Below, in pieces: positions 25,370-40,300 of a stretch of 64,000 nucleotides of DNA. The position numbers and the translations under genes are program-made. Numbering within the stretch: the stretch's first letter is position 1; each line of letters starts with the position of its first letter. The notes below the pieces were generated by a model. That model saw only the letters and a program-made list of their open reading frames with translations. It was not told where the DNA came from and did no database searches. This DNA comes from Phoebastria nigripes (lineage: Eukaryota; Chordata; Aves; Procellariiformes; Diomedeidae). The DNA is taken from positions 4,716,672 through 4,780,671 of the forward strand of contig JAYKAV010003266.1 of assembly GCA_035582835.1 (NCBI GenBank), written 5' to 3'.

Positions 25370-28300
25370 CTGAAAGAAAGTTGGAGACATAATCAATTTC
25401 AATAGGCAAGAAATAAAATTGATCAGTGTATGCCTACAAATGCTGACCATCCCATCCCAGTACTTCTAAACCAAAGGCAATCCTTTACCCACCAGTATGA
25501 CCTTTGCTGTCCAGCCTTATGAAACACACTTAAAACACAGGTTTTGGTGTTTGTAGCTGGCTTCCCCAGAGACATCAGATGCTATCTACTTACCTCTTTC
25601 AGGTGCTATTTAGGCCAGCTAACAGCCAGGTGTTACTGGGCCACAGAGTAACTTGTGGTTATTTTCAGATAACCAGAGCAAAAATCCCCTATAGATGCTC
25701 CAATACCTGCGAGGCCAAGCAACTGCCCAAGCAACTGCAGTTTCACAAGTCTATTCTAAAGATTACAGCAAACAGTTAAGTAAGAGGCTGTACCTGATAG
25801 AAGAGCCTGTTTAAGAAAAAACACCAGGATTTGGAAATCCACGCTCCCACAATTGCCACTTTTGGTCTCTCGAGATAACAATATACATTTTCCTCAAGTG
25901 AAAAATCAACCACAACATTTAACCAAAAAATCAGAANGCTTACTACAGAATCCATTTTCCCTCCTTCACATCCTGAAGTGAGTTGCCTAAATGACAGATC
26001 TAGTAACCAGTCTCAAATTAACAGGAACTCCTTTCTGTAATTTCTATTGTTCAAATCACCCATCCAGGGTTTCATCAGGAAGCAAAAGAAAGCNACCAAC
26101 GGGCAGGCAAGAGATCTCTCAAGTCACAAGGATATAAAGTTTGTCATAATGATGAAGATACAAACCACACACAAAATCCTCCTGTAAGATCCAGGCACAT
26201 ACTCGCGTCAGAAGTGAGACAAGGGAGAAAAGCTCAGTTGTCAAANTTGGAAGACCATTATGCAAATACTTTTTTTGACACAGTCCAGCTTCTTTCCAGC
26301 ATGCCGATGAGTAAGACAGCCAAGAGCCCAATTAGCACAAAGCCATTCTTGGTCTTTAAGCGAAGCTCTGACTTCAGTTTTCATCATTTTGCCTTTAACA
26401 GGGCAAATCTCAAAGGAAAAACCGTTTCCTGCATGTTCTCCTACAACTCTACAACAGCCTCGCTGCATGAGCCACAAGAGCCATGAAGCAATGAGTCTTT
26501 AACGTGACTTGTATGAAGAAAGCACCAACTCCATTAGCTTAAGCCCAGTTGCAAAAACCCAAGTTCAAGAGCTCTGTTGTATATCTATGTTCTAAAGGAA
26601 GTGCTATAAGAAGCCTATAATCTTGCTACAGCTGGTGAGAAAAAGTTCATTCTTCAGGATATATCAGGTGGCAAAAAAGACAATGGTAAAATGAAGCATC
26701 TACCCGCAGCTCTCAAAATGCAACCAAGAGAGGAGGATTAGCAGACAATTAAACAGGACATCTCATGAACTGCGTGGGAAGTATGGAAGACTGGAAACTT
26801 GGAAATTGCTGTTTGCAGACAGAAACACATGCAAGCGGTGGAAAAACAAACACGCTTCTACCCTAGGAATATGCTGCACTCCCAGTTTGTAAAGTAAGCT
26901 TTTCAAAAGATAACACCCAGCAGATTCCAGCACAACAGTTCACCTCAGAAAGGAGAAGCTCCCACCAAAATCAAGAGACTGAGATATTCAACATTTCTGA
27001 AAAATACAGTCACTGAAACAGGGGGAAGGGGAAGAGCAGAAGAGAAACATTACAGTTATGTGAATAGGTGCACAAAAACCCCCAAAGGACACAGAAGGAA
27101 AACAATGTTATAAGCAGGATCCTAAGCAGTCTCACCTCAAGGGGGTTAAGCTATTGTACTTATTGCTCTACAGCAGAAAACCAGGATTTGTTGCCGATTA
27201 CCTGTACAGACCCGTTTGCCAGAATTTGCTTCATCTTTTAGTTACCTGCACATAAGGCTTTGTTCGCAGATACTGACTGGCAAGCGCTCATAAGCCTCAC
27301 GAGTGCTTTAAACATCAACTGCTCCCAGCTGCCTGCTCCCTCTGCCGGGGGCTACCGACTGCACAGCAGAGCCAGCGCTGTGCATTTATGTATTTTACAG
27401 TTTATGTCACAGGCAAAACCTTGTTGATTTAATTTGTGCATGCCGTAAGCCAAGACATCTGCATCACCCCATGACATAAAAGAATTAACACAGTTAATCA
27501 GTACACAGTCCAGAGTCCTCAGCTTAAGTCAGACATGAGAACAGTTCATTAGTCTTTTTGTATGCAGAGAGAGACCCTGTGAAGAGGCTATTAACCTTGT
27601 TTTCAGGGAAACCCTCGGAATCTTCAGATACTGTTTTCTGTAGCATCTAATTTAAAGCAACACAATTATGCTAATCATGTGTTAATTAAAACCAGAATTT
27701 AGCTCACCTTCAGAGTGTCAGATTACTCAGTATATACAGCTTTGTACCACTTGCTACACTGCACTTAACAGGCTGACATGACATCTCTACATGGGCTTCG
27801 CTCACGAGCAATTCCAAGAACAGTCCCAGAATCTGTGATCAAGGTTAGCTTCTCCTGATGCAATGAATTTCACCAAGAAGAAAAAGCCCAAAATCTTTGC
27901 TTTTGGGATTGCCACTCTTCACTGCATTTCACTTACCCGTGAGATTTATTAGCGTAGACGAGAACTTACAAAATTAAAAACCACTTGTTTCTTTTCTTTA
28001 AGATCGAGTGTAGGCTTGGTTTAACATCAGACCCTGAGCAAGAAACTGTTACTCCCCCTTGTGAAATGAGAATACTTTCTCTCTTCTTCCCTCAGTAAGA
28101 TGCAAGCTCTCTGCAGAGCAATTGTTTCTCATTACATTTATTCAACATGCACAGTGTAATAGTGTCTTGATACCTGAAAACTTCAGTTACTGCTGCACTG
28201 CAAATACCAAACTCCATTATTCTTGAAAATGTCACATAATTATCCCTTGTATGCAATGTTTTACATCATAAACATGCAAAAATAATTCTGCATACAACTG

Positions 28301-31300
28301 CAGTTTCTCTGAGTTATTTCAGCTGAAGAATTACTCACACTATTTTTGGTGAATTCCCTTCTATTCTCAAAATGAGATCACTGTCTTTATGAAAAGCTCA
28401 GCTGCAGCTTTGCAAATTTACTTTCATTTCTTCCAATATCTTCCACAGAAGTAATTGCTAACTTACTAGTGAAAGCATACTTGCTATTCATACAGATAAA
28501 TATGTGTGAACAGAGGACCACGTTTTTTCAAGAAAAGACTCTACGTGAAAATTATTGGTATAAGTTATCATTTGACTTCTGTATCTAGAAGGGAATTGAG
28601 ATGTTTTGGAAAGTTAAAGGCCTTTGTAAACACTGAGCTCTTTAAATGAAGGCACCTGTGCTAGAAATAAAATGAAGATTAAGTTAATCTTTCATAAACC
28701 ATCACAACACAGGCTTTCAAATAGCTATCTTTATTTCACCTTTGTGACTGAGTCAATAAAAGGTACACTTCAAGAGAGACAGGAGTCTCTGATGCACAGC
28801 TGCAAAGCAATACAGGAGTCTCCCAGTGTACACTGACAGTAGCATCAGACAACGCTACAAGTCCCCGTTTCCTCGTCACCTCCTGGGCCGCTCCTAGTCA
28901 GTGCTTCTCCAAACTACGCAGAGTTCTCTTGACTAACTTACGTAAACTGAACACAAACAGAAGAACAAAGTATTGAGCACTTTTTTTTTTTATTCCATGC
29001 ATGCTGTGCAAACATGGCGTGGCAGTTAAGACCACCAGGAAGCTAAGAACCTTCCCACAGCGCAGCCACTCGTAAGGCTGGTTTAGATGCACATAGCTGA
29101 TGAAGGACATGAGGGCTCAGGTACATGATTAAGTTACCATGCAACAACTTAGCTCTTGTAACTTAATCAATGGCGTGCTTTTAGTCTGCAGAGATAAAAG
29201 AACAGGGAAACTCTGTTGGCCTGCAATGGAGCAAAGTTAAGCTAAAATCAGATTATCTCACATTTCGCACAGTCCGAAAGCACACGGACTGTCAGTTTTC
29301 ATGGATGAGCTAACATGCAGCATCCAAACACATTAGTCTTTCACCAGATAAGCAAACCAGCTCATGCAACATCAGTTTAGCCTGCAGATGCTATGCAGCA
29401 GTGTGGCTGTCAAAGAGTAGCTATGGTAGTTTTGAGTCCAATGTTCTCCCACTTTGTTCTAAATGAATTTAACCATGTGGTAACTAGCCCAGTTTGAAAC
29501 CCAGATACCAGGATGGAAGGAGCTTCTCTTCTACGTGGATGCAAACATTTCTGGGGCATCTTCCTTACCCACAAATATAGTTTGGTACCCAAATAGTTTC
29601 CAGTGAAAAAATTTCTGTCTAAAGTTTACAGATGTACTCCAAAAATACGCAAATTGGAGTGCCCTGGTTTGGAAGAAGCACACATCTAGAAGCAGCAGCA
29701 ACTTTTAAACTCAGAGAGGGGAAGCCAGTTAAAGGCTCTAAAGGATAGAGGGAGGTTTGGTTTCCCCCTATGTATAGAAAGCTGTCAAGTAGCATGGATC
29801 AGAGTTCAGCTCCACACAGAATGAACTAAGATGGGGAGCATAAATACAGCAGGAAAAAAAAGGTGTTAACATTTTAATTTTGTGAACTCCAAATATGCTT
29901 ATATTTCATCGGGCTTTTAAGAGTAGCATGAGTAATGAACAGAACAGATTAATACCAGACAAGCTGTAGAACGCCCTTTGCTATGGCGGTGACTATGCAG
30001 ATTGTTCTGTACAGGCAAATCTTTGCAGAATCAGAACTTCCACATGCAGTTTTCTGCATTACACAGAAAGCAGCAATTCCTCAATTCATACGGGCAACAG
30101 ATTTAGATATATATATATATTTTTTTTTTACATATAGGTGACAAGTACAATCTGAATGTCAGTATATGGCTATCCACTTCAGATTTAGACATTTAAAAAC
30201 CTGTACGTTTCTTTCCTTAGTTAAGAAATTTAACTCTAATTCCCCAGGCACTGTAAGACTGCATCTTGCGCTTTTAATGTAAAAGACTGTCACAAGAGAG
30301 CAGCAATGACCTCGACAGTGTTGCTATGAGACAGGAGTGAGTAAATAGAAGGAAGCTATATTAGCCTCATCTCTCTCGAGAATACNGAGAGAAAGCAACT
30401 GCCAAAGAGGAGAATAAAATACCCATGCATGGGTATATCTGGACTCTAATACAGCTCATCCCTATCCTGAGATAAGCATCCTATCCTGCACTTAAGCACA
30501 TCTTTAATTCTAAGAACATGCAAAAACTCCACTGGGAATAGATATAACAACAACATGCTTAAAGCAATGCCCTGAACACAGACCCTGATCTACGACCTTC
30601 CAGCAGTTTATTTGATAAGGTGAGCAGGGTGGACCCAGGGAAGGCATACACTACAGCAGGAATAAAGATCACAATCAGTTTGTTTCAACCATATCACAGG
30701 TTTCATCTTATCTGCTTATAGGGAATTCAGCATCTTGTTTTGTTTGTTTTGTTTTTTACCTAGGAAAGTTTGTTTCACTGAGCAGAGCATCCAAACCATG
30801 TACTCTATGCTGCTGTATAAAAGCATTTTGAATGTTTCCATGTGTGAAACATTGATATACTTGTCTAATCCAGCAGCAGATGGCACATCAGTGTCACTGA
30901 GATCCTGACTCCAATGGGGAATTTTAGAGGACAAGTCACACCTGCTCAGTTGCACCGGAGGGAGAACTAATAAGACAAGGTCTGACAACTAGTATGTTTT
31001 ACAGCTGCAGATGCCAGAAACTGCTAGTTTTATCTCAAAGATTTCATGGTCTCATGCAACCGCATGGCTGGGGTTCTCCATGATCTCTTGGCAGAGGGGA
31101 AGCCTCCACAGTGATCTGAGAAATATTTAAGGGCTTATATTACTTCTAAATACAGGACATAGGCCCTTCTGAACACCTTAAGTAGACCTTACCCATCCCC
31201 TTCGCTATATCTCACCAAATGGCGTGTCAAACATGACTAGGGATTCACTCCATTCTCCGGGTACGTGAAAGCAGACAAAATACTAGAGGTCCTGCCCAAG

Positions 31301-34300
31301 ATAAACAAAATCCAGGAATCCTAACGTGCAACTACGTAACCAACCCACAGTACTCTTTTGTCCGCTCCTAGAACCTGAAATAAAGCCTTTCACATTGATA
31401 TTCAATCACAAGACAACAGCTCCAAATGCAGTAGTTTTCTTTCCCCCTCTCAAGCAGCAGAGTACAGGTCAAGTCCCTGGGGAAGTGGGGAAGATAGGCC
31501 AGATACAGCTTTTCCTAACAGATACTGGAACACCATCTGCTGATCAGGTGATTTAATACTTCTGACATCACCTCCAATAAGCCTTTTTCCGCTTTTTAGA
31601 AAAAAACATAAATATCTTCTTTTCCAGATTGCAGGAAGAAGGCATGCAATAGTGCTAGACCTAAAGCAGGGAAGGTGAGCATGTTCACCTGGTGATTTTA
31701 AACGAGAGCAAGTATCTAGGATGTCAAACCTACTCAAACTTGTTCACTACAGAAACAGTATTGTACCAATATGAATATTAAGTCTGTGGCAGAATGCCTC
31801 CTGCCCTGGACAGGAAGGGCAAGGCTGGAACAGGACTCTGATCTTCAGACCTACCTTAATAACGGCCTCCAAAGGAAAAGCTAACTTGTTTTATTATGTC
31901 ACAAATGGAAACACTGTAGTAGAGACAAAAAAACCTCAAAAATCAATGAACTTTTACATACCCCACCCCATCTCCAAAAAGGACCATAAAGTTATCCCTT
32001 CTAAAGCAAGCAAGAAACAAAATTTCTGCTTTTATCTCAGATAATCCACCTCAAATCCACCCAAGAATATTCTGTAAATACAAAGAGAAACAAAAAAACC
32101 CAAAACAAAACAACAACAAAAAAAAGGGAGAAAGGCCACCTACCCTACATCTGAGGTTAGATTATAATGGCTCACATCTCGTAAGAGTACTGATCACAAA
32201 CTTTGGGTTACTAGCTAAACCAGCTTACTTAAATTTAGTGAAATCCTCTCTGGTAGTGCTTCACTCTCCTTTTTGGCTTTTCTTTTCCACAGTATAGCTG
32301 ACCTTTGCTATGTCCTCTGCACCTCCGATAGGTATCGGTTTCTTACACCTACATTCTTAAAAAAGACAAAGCATCTACTCCTCAGCCAAGAGAGTCTGTT
32401 GGTACACTTTACCTCCTGGTGCCCACACCACTCTCCTCTCACTAGGAAAGGTAAGGATATATACCACAGGGAGAGACCTAGTGAAAACTGAAGGCCACGT
32501 TACTGCCAAAACCCCACATCCAGAATTTCTACGCAGGAACTTTCTCCTAAGTGCATATGTTAGTAGTTCCACATCTATCCACCTGCAAGTGCAAATCAAC
32601 TACGAAGCAATTGCCAAGCTCTGCACTCAGAAAACAGGCAAGGGGAAAAAAAGCCACCTCCAGCCTGAAGATGACCACCAAAAGTAGAGGAATTGAGTTT
32701 TCCCCGCCTAAATTAAACCTAGTATTTTAGCTATAAAAGGCTTAGGTAAGTCCACTACCTCACCAAAGCTGTACTTAGTAACTGGTTTTTATTTTTCATC
32801 AACTGATACACAGAGCTGATACCAATTTTTGCTGGGATACGTACAACAGACAGCTGCAGAGCAGTACTCCCCACCTGAAGCACCTGAAATAAAGTTTATG
32901 CAGAGAAGCTACATCAGTATATAGATGGTCTCTGCAGTCAGACAATGGCCTGTCTCTTCAGGGAACACCGCTGTCCACCAAGCGACCACCGAAAGGCAGT
33001 GACTTTCAGTCACTGCCAATTCAGGTTGTATTTGAACTGATAGGTGAAAGGCTTTATTTTTTTAGTCATTTCCTAAGCCATCCATTTCACTTTTAGTGAG
33101 CAAGAATCTTGAAGCAGGAGCCAACACAGCTTACAGCAATTTATGTTTGGGGTGCAAAACACAAAAAGGATGATTGGTGGTCTGTCAAACAGTTAATCCC
33201 ACGCATGCCATCAGTAAAAAAAAAAAAAAAAATGCATAGCCCTGGTGCAAAGTAGGTCACTAAAATATGATCCACTGGTAGAGGACAGGCAGTTCATCCA
33301 GTTAGGAACTAAAGTGCTGTAGGTGAACTAACATTAGGGCTTTATTAAGTCATTCAGCAACCAAGTGTTATTGTCCTACACAGCCTGCTTAAAGTACAGT
33401 AAAGCATTTTTAAAGGATTTTAAAAATCAAACTAGTTTGACATACGACAGTACACACCTACACATACTGGCTGCATTAACAGGTGGATTCTGAATTGTAA
33501 ATAATCCTGCAATTCATTTTTCACACACAAGCAAATAAAAACAGTCAAAATATCACTCAGACTCATATAGCATCCACCAAGCAAGCTTTTGAGAGAGATT
33601 TAAAGTAAAGATAATTTAAAAGTCACCTACAATTATAAACAAGACAAGGACACAGACAGGAATAGTCCTTTGATTGACTGTTCCTGACAGGTAGCTTCTG
33701 GGATCAAAATGTAGAGCTCTGTCGTCTCCCCACACCAGCTAAAAAGAAGTTATCTGCTTAATCTTAGGTTTTGGGGGTGTGGTTATTTTTTCTCTTTTCA
33801 AAATTATGTAAAACTCAGGAGCACATCTAGAGAGATATTTTGACTTATTTGCACACGCAACTGGAGCAGGCTCCAGCCACTAATAGTTACAGCACCCAGA
33901 CAAGATTATATAAATTTTAAGAAGGACTTGAAGCAAAAACAAAAAGGTAGATCTGGTAGAGTCTATCAGAGGCAAAAATATTTTAATATAACATGAGGAG
34001 TTGGCAGAGTCAGACAGTCAAATTCAAAACCTTCCTTAGCAGGTCTGGCAGAAGCAGAAGGGAAGGGCTTTGCAGTTTGTAACGAAGAACTATTACATAC
34101 ATCACAGTCTCATCACCTACCCATTCTCCTGTTCTCCCAGGGCACCTACCTTACTGTATGTCACTACCGACAAGTTGTTCGAGTGACTGCTGGGGGAGAG
34201 ATTTACAGAGTTTTGTGACAGTCCATTCTGATCTTGTTCAATTTGGTCAGGAGCAGGCCCCCATGTGTTTTTGCTGATTGTGCCTAGCTCGGAACCCCCA

Positions 34301-37300
34301 GGGTCTTTTAGGTTGTTTTCATCTGGTTGCCTGTTCTTCTGTGGAGAGGCGAATGGGTTAAAGTTTCCTTCTACCTTGCGATGCGGTTGCGTGTTGAACT
34401 CTGTTTCAAAGGATGACAGCTGCTGTGTTACACCCAGAAGTCCTCCAACTTCCACACTGAGGATCACCCAGATGACATCTGTGGAAAAAGACAGACACTC
34501 AGGTTGTCACTAGATGGAGTTTATGAAGAAGGGGGCAGAAGGAGAAAAACAGAACACGAATGCCATCCTTTACAATAGCAAGAAAAAAGACTGATTGTTT
34601 AAAATACATTTTTATGAAGCATCAGAAGTACTGGTTAAACACTAATTTAGCGTCCAATCTTCCAAGAAAACCAGGCAAGTTTTACTCCTACTGAACTTAC
34701 ATGAACCAGCTAAGAACATATAAAAACCAAACTGACATGACAACTTGAAGCTCCATACTTCAGATTAACAATAGGATGCACTGAAAAAAGAAAACCTTAA
34801 GTGACTTTATCCAAGGCTACACAGCAAGGCTGAAGTGAGAGCCAGGAGATATCACTGCCAATCTTCTACTCTGATGGTAAAGAGAAGGCAATGTTTTTTG
34901 TTTAGCTTCGAAAGGCTTGACTATTAAAACAAAACAACAAAAAGGGTGACTTAGAAGGTAATTACATTTATGACAATTCGCTGCAAAATATCTCCATTCC
35001 AGTTCCAAAACACTCACAGTAGGTGGATAAGATACCCAGGCTTGGTAGACTATTACATGAATTCGCAAACTACTGGTTAGAATAAGAAACATATTTACAG
35101 TTCTTACCTAATGCGTGTCTGTCTCTTATACATAGATAAAATTGTTATTTTACTTACCATTTCACTTACACTTCATGCAAACATTATGGCCTATTTACAT
35201 AAATACATTTCTTGGTACGTATCCAAATTCAGTTTTATTGCTTTTTTTTTTTTTCCACCTCTCCATTACATGTGCTCCAGTTTTGTTTTGCTGCACAGAG
35301 AGGGAGAATTAAAAAGAACAGCAGCAATACTTTATCTCATGTCAGCAGATCTAGTAACAGCACCTCATATCACATGTAATTGTTTCCAGGTTTTCTGCAG
35401 TCAAGTGTTAACCTACAAGGGGCTCTTTCGTGCTGCCACTGGTGGCCTGGGGGAGGACACAGCAGGTACTTTTGCTGTTCAGCTTTACCACCATCGCTTC
35501 TCAAGCGGCATTAATTCACTGAAGCTCTCCTTCCAGTCCCTCCCCAGGTTTAACAGGGCTGGGCTCATTAGTTAGCATTTTACGACCCAATTAAAGACAG
35601 TGGGATTTTACCTTACAAAAATACGACTTGCTTAAGGACCCCCCCAGCACCCTGCCAGGGCTGTAACCCCCTTATAAATACCATTAGGGCTCCACAACAG
35701 CCCAGGCCACCGCGCACACCCGGTGCCCGCTGACCCCTCCCGCAGCCGGGCCGCGCCGCCCGCAGCGGAGCGGCACCGCGGCGCCCCCTGCTGCCCGCCC
35801 GCGGCGCCGCGGACGCCCGGCCCGGCCGCTCGCCCCGGTGGCCCCGGTGCTATCAAAGCCGTGCCGGGATGAAAAACCACCGGGCGACGGCGCCGGCCAC
35901 TTGCCAGGCCCTCACACAGCTGTTGGGCCTAACTCTGGGGGATAACTAGCATAAAAGCCATTAATTACATCGCAGGGGAAGGGCATCTTTGACTCGAAGC
36001 TCAGTAGCCAAAGGGATTTTAATTTGTAGATCGTTTTCTTTCAAAACATGCAACTCCAGGAAGTTTAGTAAGATCTTAAACTGTCAGCAGCTGGGAAAAC
36101 CTCGGCTTTATAAACGCACAGGCCTGTGGCAGGCAATGCAAGCTGAACNGGCCTTTCAACCTGCGCAGAAGAATTTATGCCCTTTCTTCAGGGACAAGTT
36201 ACATCCACTTTTGACGCTGAAGAGTCGCACGTTTACTGACAATTGTGCCAAAAACCCTGTACTTCTGAGCAGAGTTATTTTTGACTTCAAGTGCTAACAT
36301 CTCTCACTCAAACCCATGTAACTTGGGATACTCCCAACTGCCAAAATAGACACAAAGATGTTCTCAGTATAAACTAAAGCTGGCTAAAAATGACTGAAAG
36401 ACTCCAAATGAATGGAGATGTTGGTGGCTCAGGCTGAGGCACCAGGCGAAATATCAAAAAGCGGTTTTTAAACACAGAAAAATGGTTCACAGCAGATGTA
36501 CCAAGTTACACTATTAAAACCCGGGCCTTAACTAAACTTCTCAGATGAGGTTTTCGCCACTTAAATAGATTTTATGCCCATATGTAGTTCACGATGTTCA
36601 GTGCTGGAAAACTGGGAAAGAATCCCGACAAGGACCGACTGGGAAAGAGTCTCCAGAACTGTGCAAGTCCCTTTGTTTTTTCAGAGTTTTCTGTAATCTG
36701 CAATTTGTTCCAGTGTTTAGAAAACAGTTCTGCACTGACCAAGACAACAAAGCAGCTCACTTGATGTTTTCTCTATTCTATTTTCTATATTTAGTCTCAG
36801 AGCTGGCAGACCTCTACCTTCACCATTTGGTTATCGGGAGAGTGTCTGCAAGGGGCCAGGAGTGTCCATTTTGTCTGCAGTGGGAATATCACAAAGAAGA
36901 GCCTGAAGTGCCGGAAAAGGGATCACTCACCTCCGTAATAGAGTCCCGTGGCAGTGCACATTCGCCACTGTCCCTGATACATTCCTGCTGTGCTGGGGCT
37001 GCACATCTGAACGCTGACGTCTGCAATCTCCTGGGGCTCCAGGGACCTGACCATCACCATGTTTACATGGCCAAACTGGTCTCCCCCGACATACTTCAGA
37101 CAAACCCCCGGGGGCCACGCCTCTGTCCCTGGGATTAAACAGAAGAAAGAATTACTGACAGTGCACCAGGAAAAGCTTTGTGTCTGTTTGTGTAAGACTG
37201 GATGAAACATGCTTATTAAAACAGTTGTGCAATTGCTGAACAGTTAAAGGAATACCAAGATACACGTAACACAGCCAGCAATGGATGCTGAAGAAGAATA

Positions 37301-40300
37301 CAGTTTTCAGACAAGGCTTAACTGGTCCATTTAGAGACGAGCAGGACAATTTGTATTTCTATTTGAATAATCTCTAGGTCTTCTTTACACAGAAAAATTC
37401 TCAAAGTCACAGTGTAACAGCTGCAAAAAAAATCAACATAACCGACATGCACATGTATTTTACCAATGCTAGAGACAGAGATGAGGTCAGACCTAGATGG
37501 GTTCCCCCCCGCCCCCATTTCTTTCTGCCTCCCTACATGTAGCTCCTGAGCCTTGTGACACCAAAAAACACGTTATTAATACAAAGTGCTGGAAACATTT
37601 TCTTTCAGGGATTCATTCTTTTTTAAGCCTGTTACCAGTCTCAGGAGGAACTAATAGTTTGAACTATAATTGAAGAGCTAGTACTATTTTCTAAATGGAT
37701 TTATTTCCCTTCTTGCACCAACCCTTCTCTCAGCCTCGTGCAAAGGGGGAAAGGATTGTGAACATATGATTTATTTGTGGAGATCAATGTTTAGACTGCA
37801 GATACTGGGACTGACAGCATGACCTGGCAATCTGTAGAGATACAGAAAACAGTTACTGCATGCAAGCACAGCCATCTCCACCAAAGATAACAAGTACTGG
37901 GGCAGACAAAAAGAAAAGTGCTTCTGAGACTTGTGAAAAAGCAGTTTAGCAGAATTTTCTTTTGCTTCTTCCCCAGTAATGTGACATGACTAAGCCAGTG
38001 ACTTTGAGAATACCTTCTGCTTGGTTGAGGTCAATGGAAATGGCTAAGGAAAGCCTGAACCACCAAGAAGCTTGGAAGCACTCTATGTCTAGTCTGAGAC
38101 GAGAACAGTGGATGCTGATCGGACCTTAGGTTACCCCAAAGAGCATCCTTTGCAACAGCTTGCCTGCTAATTTAATCCCTGTGGATACTTCAGTGAAGAC
38201 ATGGCAGGGACTGGTTTTCTAGTCAAGTCCTCATTTGTGGAATTCACAATCTAGCAGGGAAAGCATGATGTGAACAAGTAATGTGGGATATTCGGAGTGG
38301 GGGATATATGACCACAGTTGGAAACAGTGCTGAGATAGGGAGGTCTTTGCAAGAGGAGCTGAGTGACTAGCTGACCTCAGACTATGGCGTGTGGGAGCTG
38401 AGTATGAAGTCTCATCTGAAAAGGTTGGCAGCCCAGCAACATGGTTCAGTTTAAATAATTTATGTGATTTTTATCGGTTTTAATGGCTTCAGGCTTGCAA
38501 GGTGCCTAGAATGCTGCAACTGATAAGCCCCATAAAATGAAATGATGATTATGTCATTCTATTTCAGTACACTCATCTCTCAGGAGATGATAAATTGTAG
38601 TAACTGTCCTGCAAAGCCAGCAGCAGCTGGGGGTAGAGTGGGAAGAGGAAACAAGTCTGTTAAATCCTGCTGCTCTTTCAGCAATGGTTCTACTATACAA
38701 ACTGGTCTTTTGGCAGACAAGCCAAGCACCATCCTGGAAGGCAGAGCAGGATATTAGTTTTTAATAACACATATGAAAACCTGACTGAACCTAGCTTACT
38801 GCTTGCATGCTTAAAACTGACAATGTCTCAGAGCTCTGCTTGTCACTCGTCAAGACACTAAACGCTTCAGTGACACATGCCTCGGGTATTTCGTGTTCTA
38901 GAACTGAAGTAATTTCATCAAGGGTTCCTGTAGAGCTGTTTAAAACCTTGGCTTTGCTTCAGTTATCTACCTAACAAGCAGATATTATCTGGAAACACTA
39001 TAGTCCTTTGATATTATACCTTCATTAAACCATAAAATGGTTTTCAATGCTACAGTCCTCCTTAAACTGCACAGTCATAACACAGTATGTGAAGTTGCAT
39101 TTAACTAAAACATGCCTCAACAGCATGGTTTTAACAAGATCTGGCCTCCAGCACCACTGTTAGAGTACAGATGTACTTTTTAAGAAGTCAGGTTTTAACC
39201 CATACAGAAGCCAAAACAAATGTTGGCCTTGCCAGGAACTCGTAAGTCAAGATTAACTCCCTTTCCTCATTTTAGAAGACCCATGGATTTCAGAAGGTCA
39301 AACATTCCAAGAACAATGAAACATTGCTTGAACTAGGATGTTAAATTAAGGCTGAATTTGCATGCAGGAAAGAGTACCTCAGAGGAACAAGAGAGGAAGG
39401 AGTCTGAAAGGAGCAAGATAGGGGTGTAGTCATAACACACACAAATTAAGTTACTAATAGTGGAGAAACAAGATCTGTCAAACTTACTACAGTTGTAAGA
39501 CTTGTATTTGAGACACAGTTATAAAAAAATTGCCAGTCAATTTTTCACATTACTGGAGTAAGCAAGCTATACGTGTCACCTTCCCATTGTACTAAGTCAA
39601 ACAAATAGAGGCAGAAAAAGTAAACTGAAATAATTAAACCCTTTCTCTAGAATACAGTCTTTATAATCAGTGTTCTTAAACACCCCACCCCCTCCCGCCT
39701 TCTCACCTCTCATGTCCTGATGAAATACTCCTAGATTTTTAGTATGGTTTTAGTCTCTGTTATACCTTGATATTCAGCACAAATCTGTACAACACTTGAG
39801 TACTGCAGTTATTTACAAGGAGAAATACTAACACAGCTGAACTTTACTCATGATGATTCATGATATTATACCTTGTTGCGCTATCATTCGTCTTCACAAA
39901 AGTGCAAGCAGGTCAATTAAATTCAGACACACAGCTTAAACATTCATGCAACATCCTGTCATTGCAAGACTTGAAGACAAGGTATTCCGCTTTGCATCCA
40001 CAGATCTCATTTTCCTCTCTGACTGCATCCCAACAGATCAAGCACTGAGAATGCATTTTGCCCAGTCTCACTTCCTGGAATCCTGTCACTGTTTTGCCTT
40101 ATTTCATACTGGAATGTGGTCTCTCCAGCCTTGCATCCTCTCAGAGCATGAAAAAGCAATTCTGACAAAAGTGTATTAAAAAGTAAAGGGTACCTGCCAC
40201 ATTACCCTTGTACAGCTACCTCTTCTNAGAGTTAGATCATTGCATCACTGCCTCCACAGAGAACACAGTTCTCTAGAGAGCCAAATGACCAAACGACAGG

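Larger units (their letters stand above)
34479..36930 (-). other. ILRUN: ILRUN intron 3
   Basis: This 2.45-kb intron is mostly AT-rich but contains a sharply bounded GC-rich island at about 35635-35910 and a MIR-like SINE relic at about 34795-34855. Splice sites are canonical. No coding sequence was identified in it. Confidence 0.9.

Noticed and set aside
29269..29292. Hairpin with 8-nt arms ACAGTCCG/CGGACTGT
   Set aside because: Short arms in a 64-kb window are expected by chance, and nothing nearby supports function.
35632..35880. 82-codon minus-strand frame in the intronic CpG island
   Set aside because: Gly/Ala/Arg low complexity explained by the CpG-rich composition; no homology recognised.
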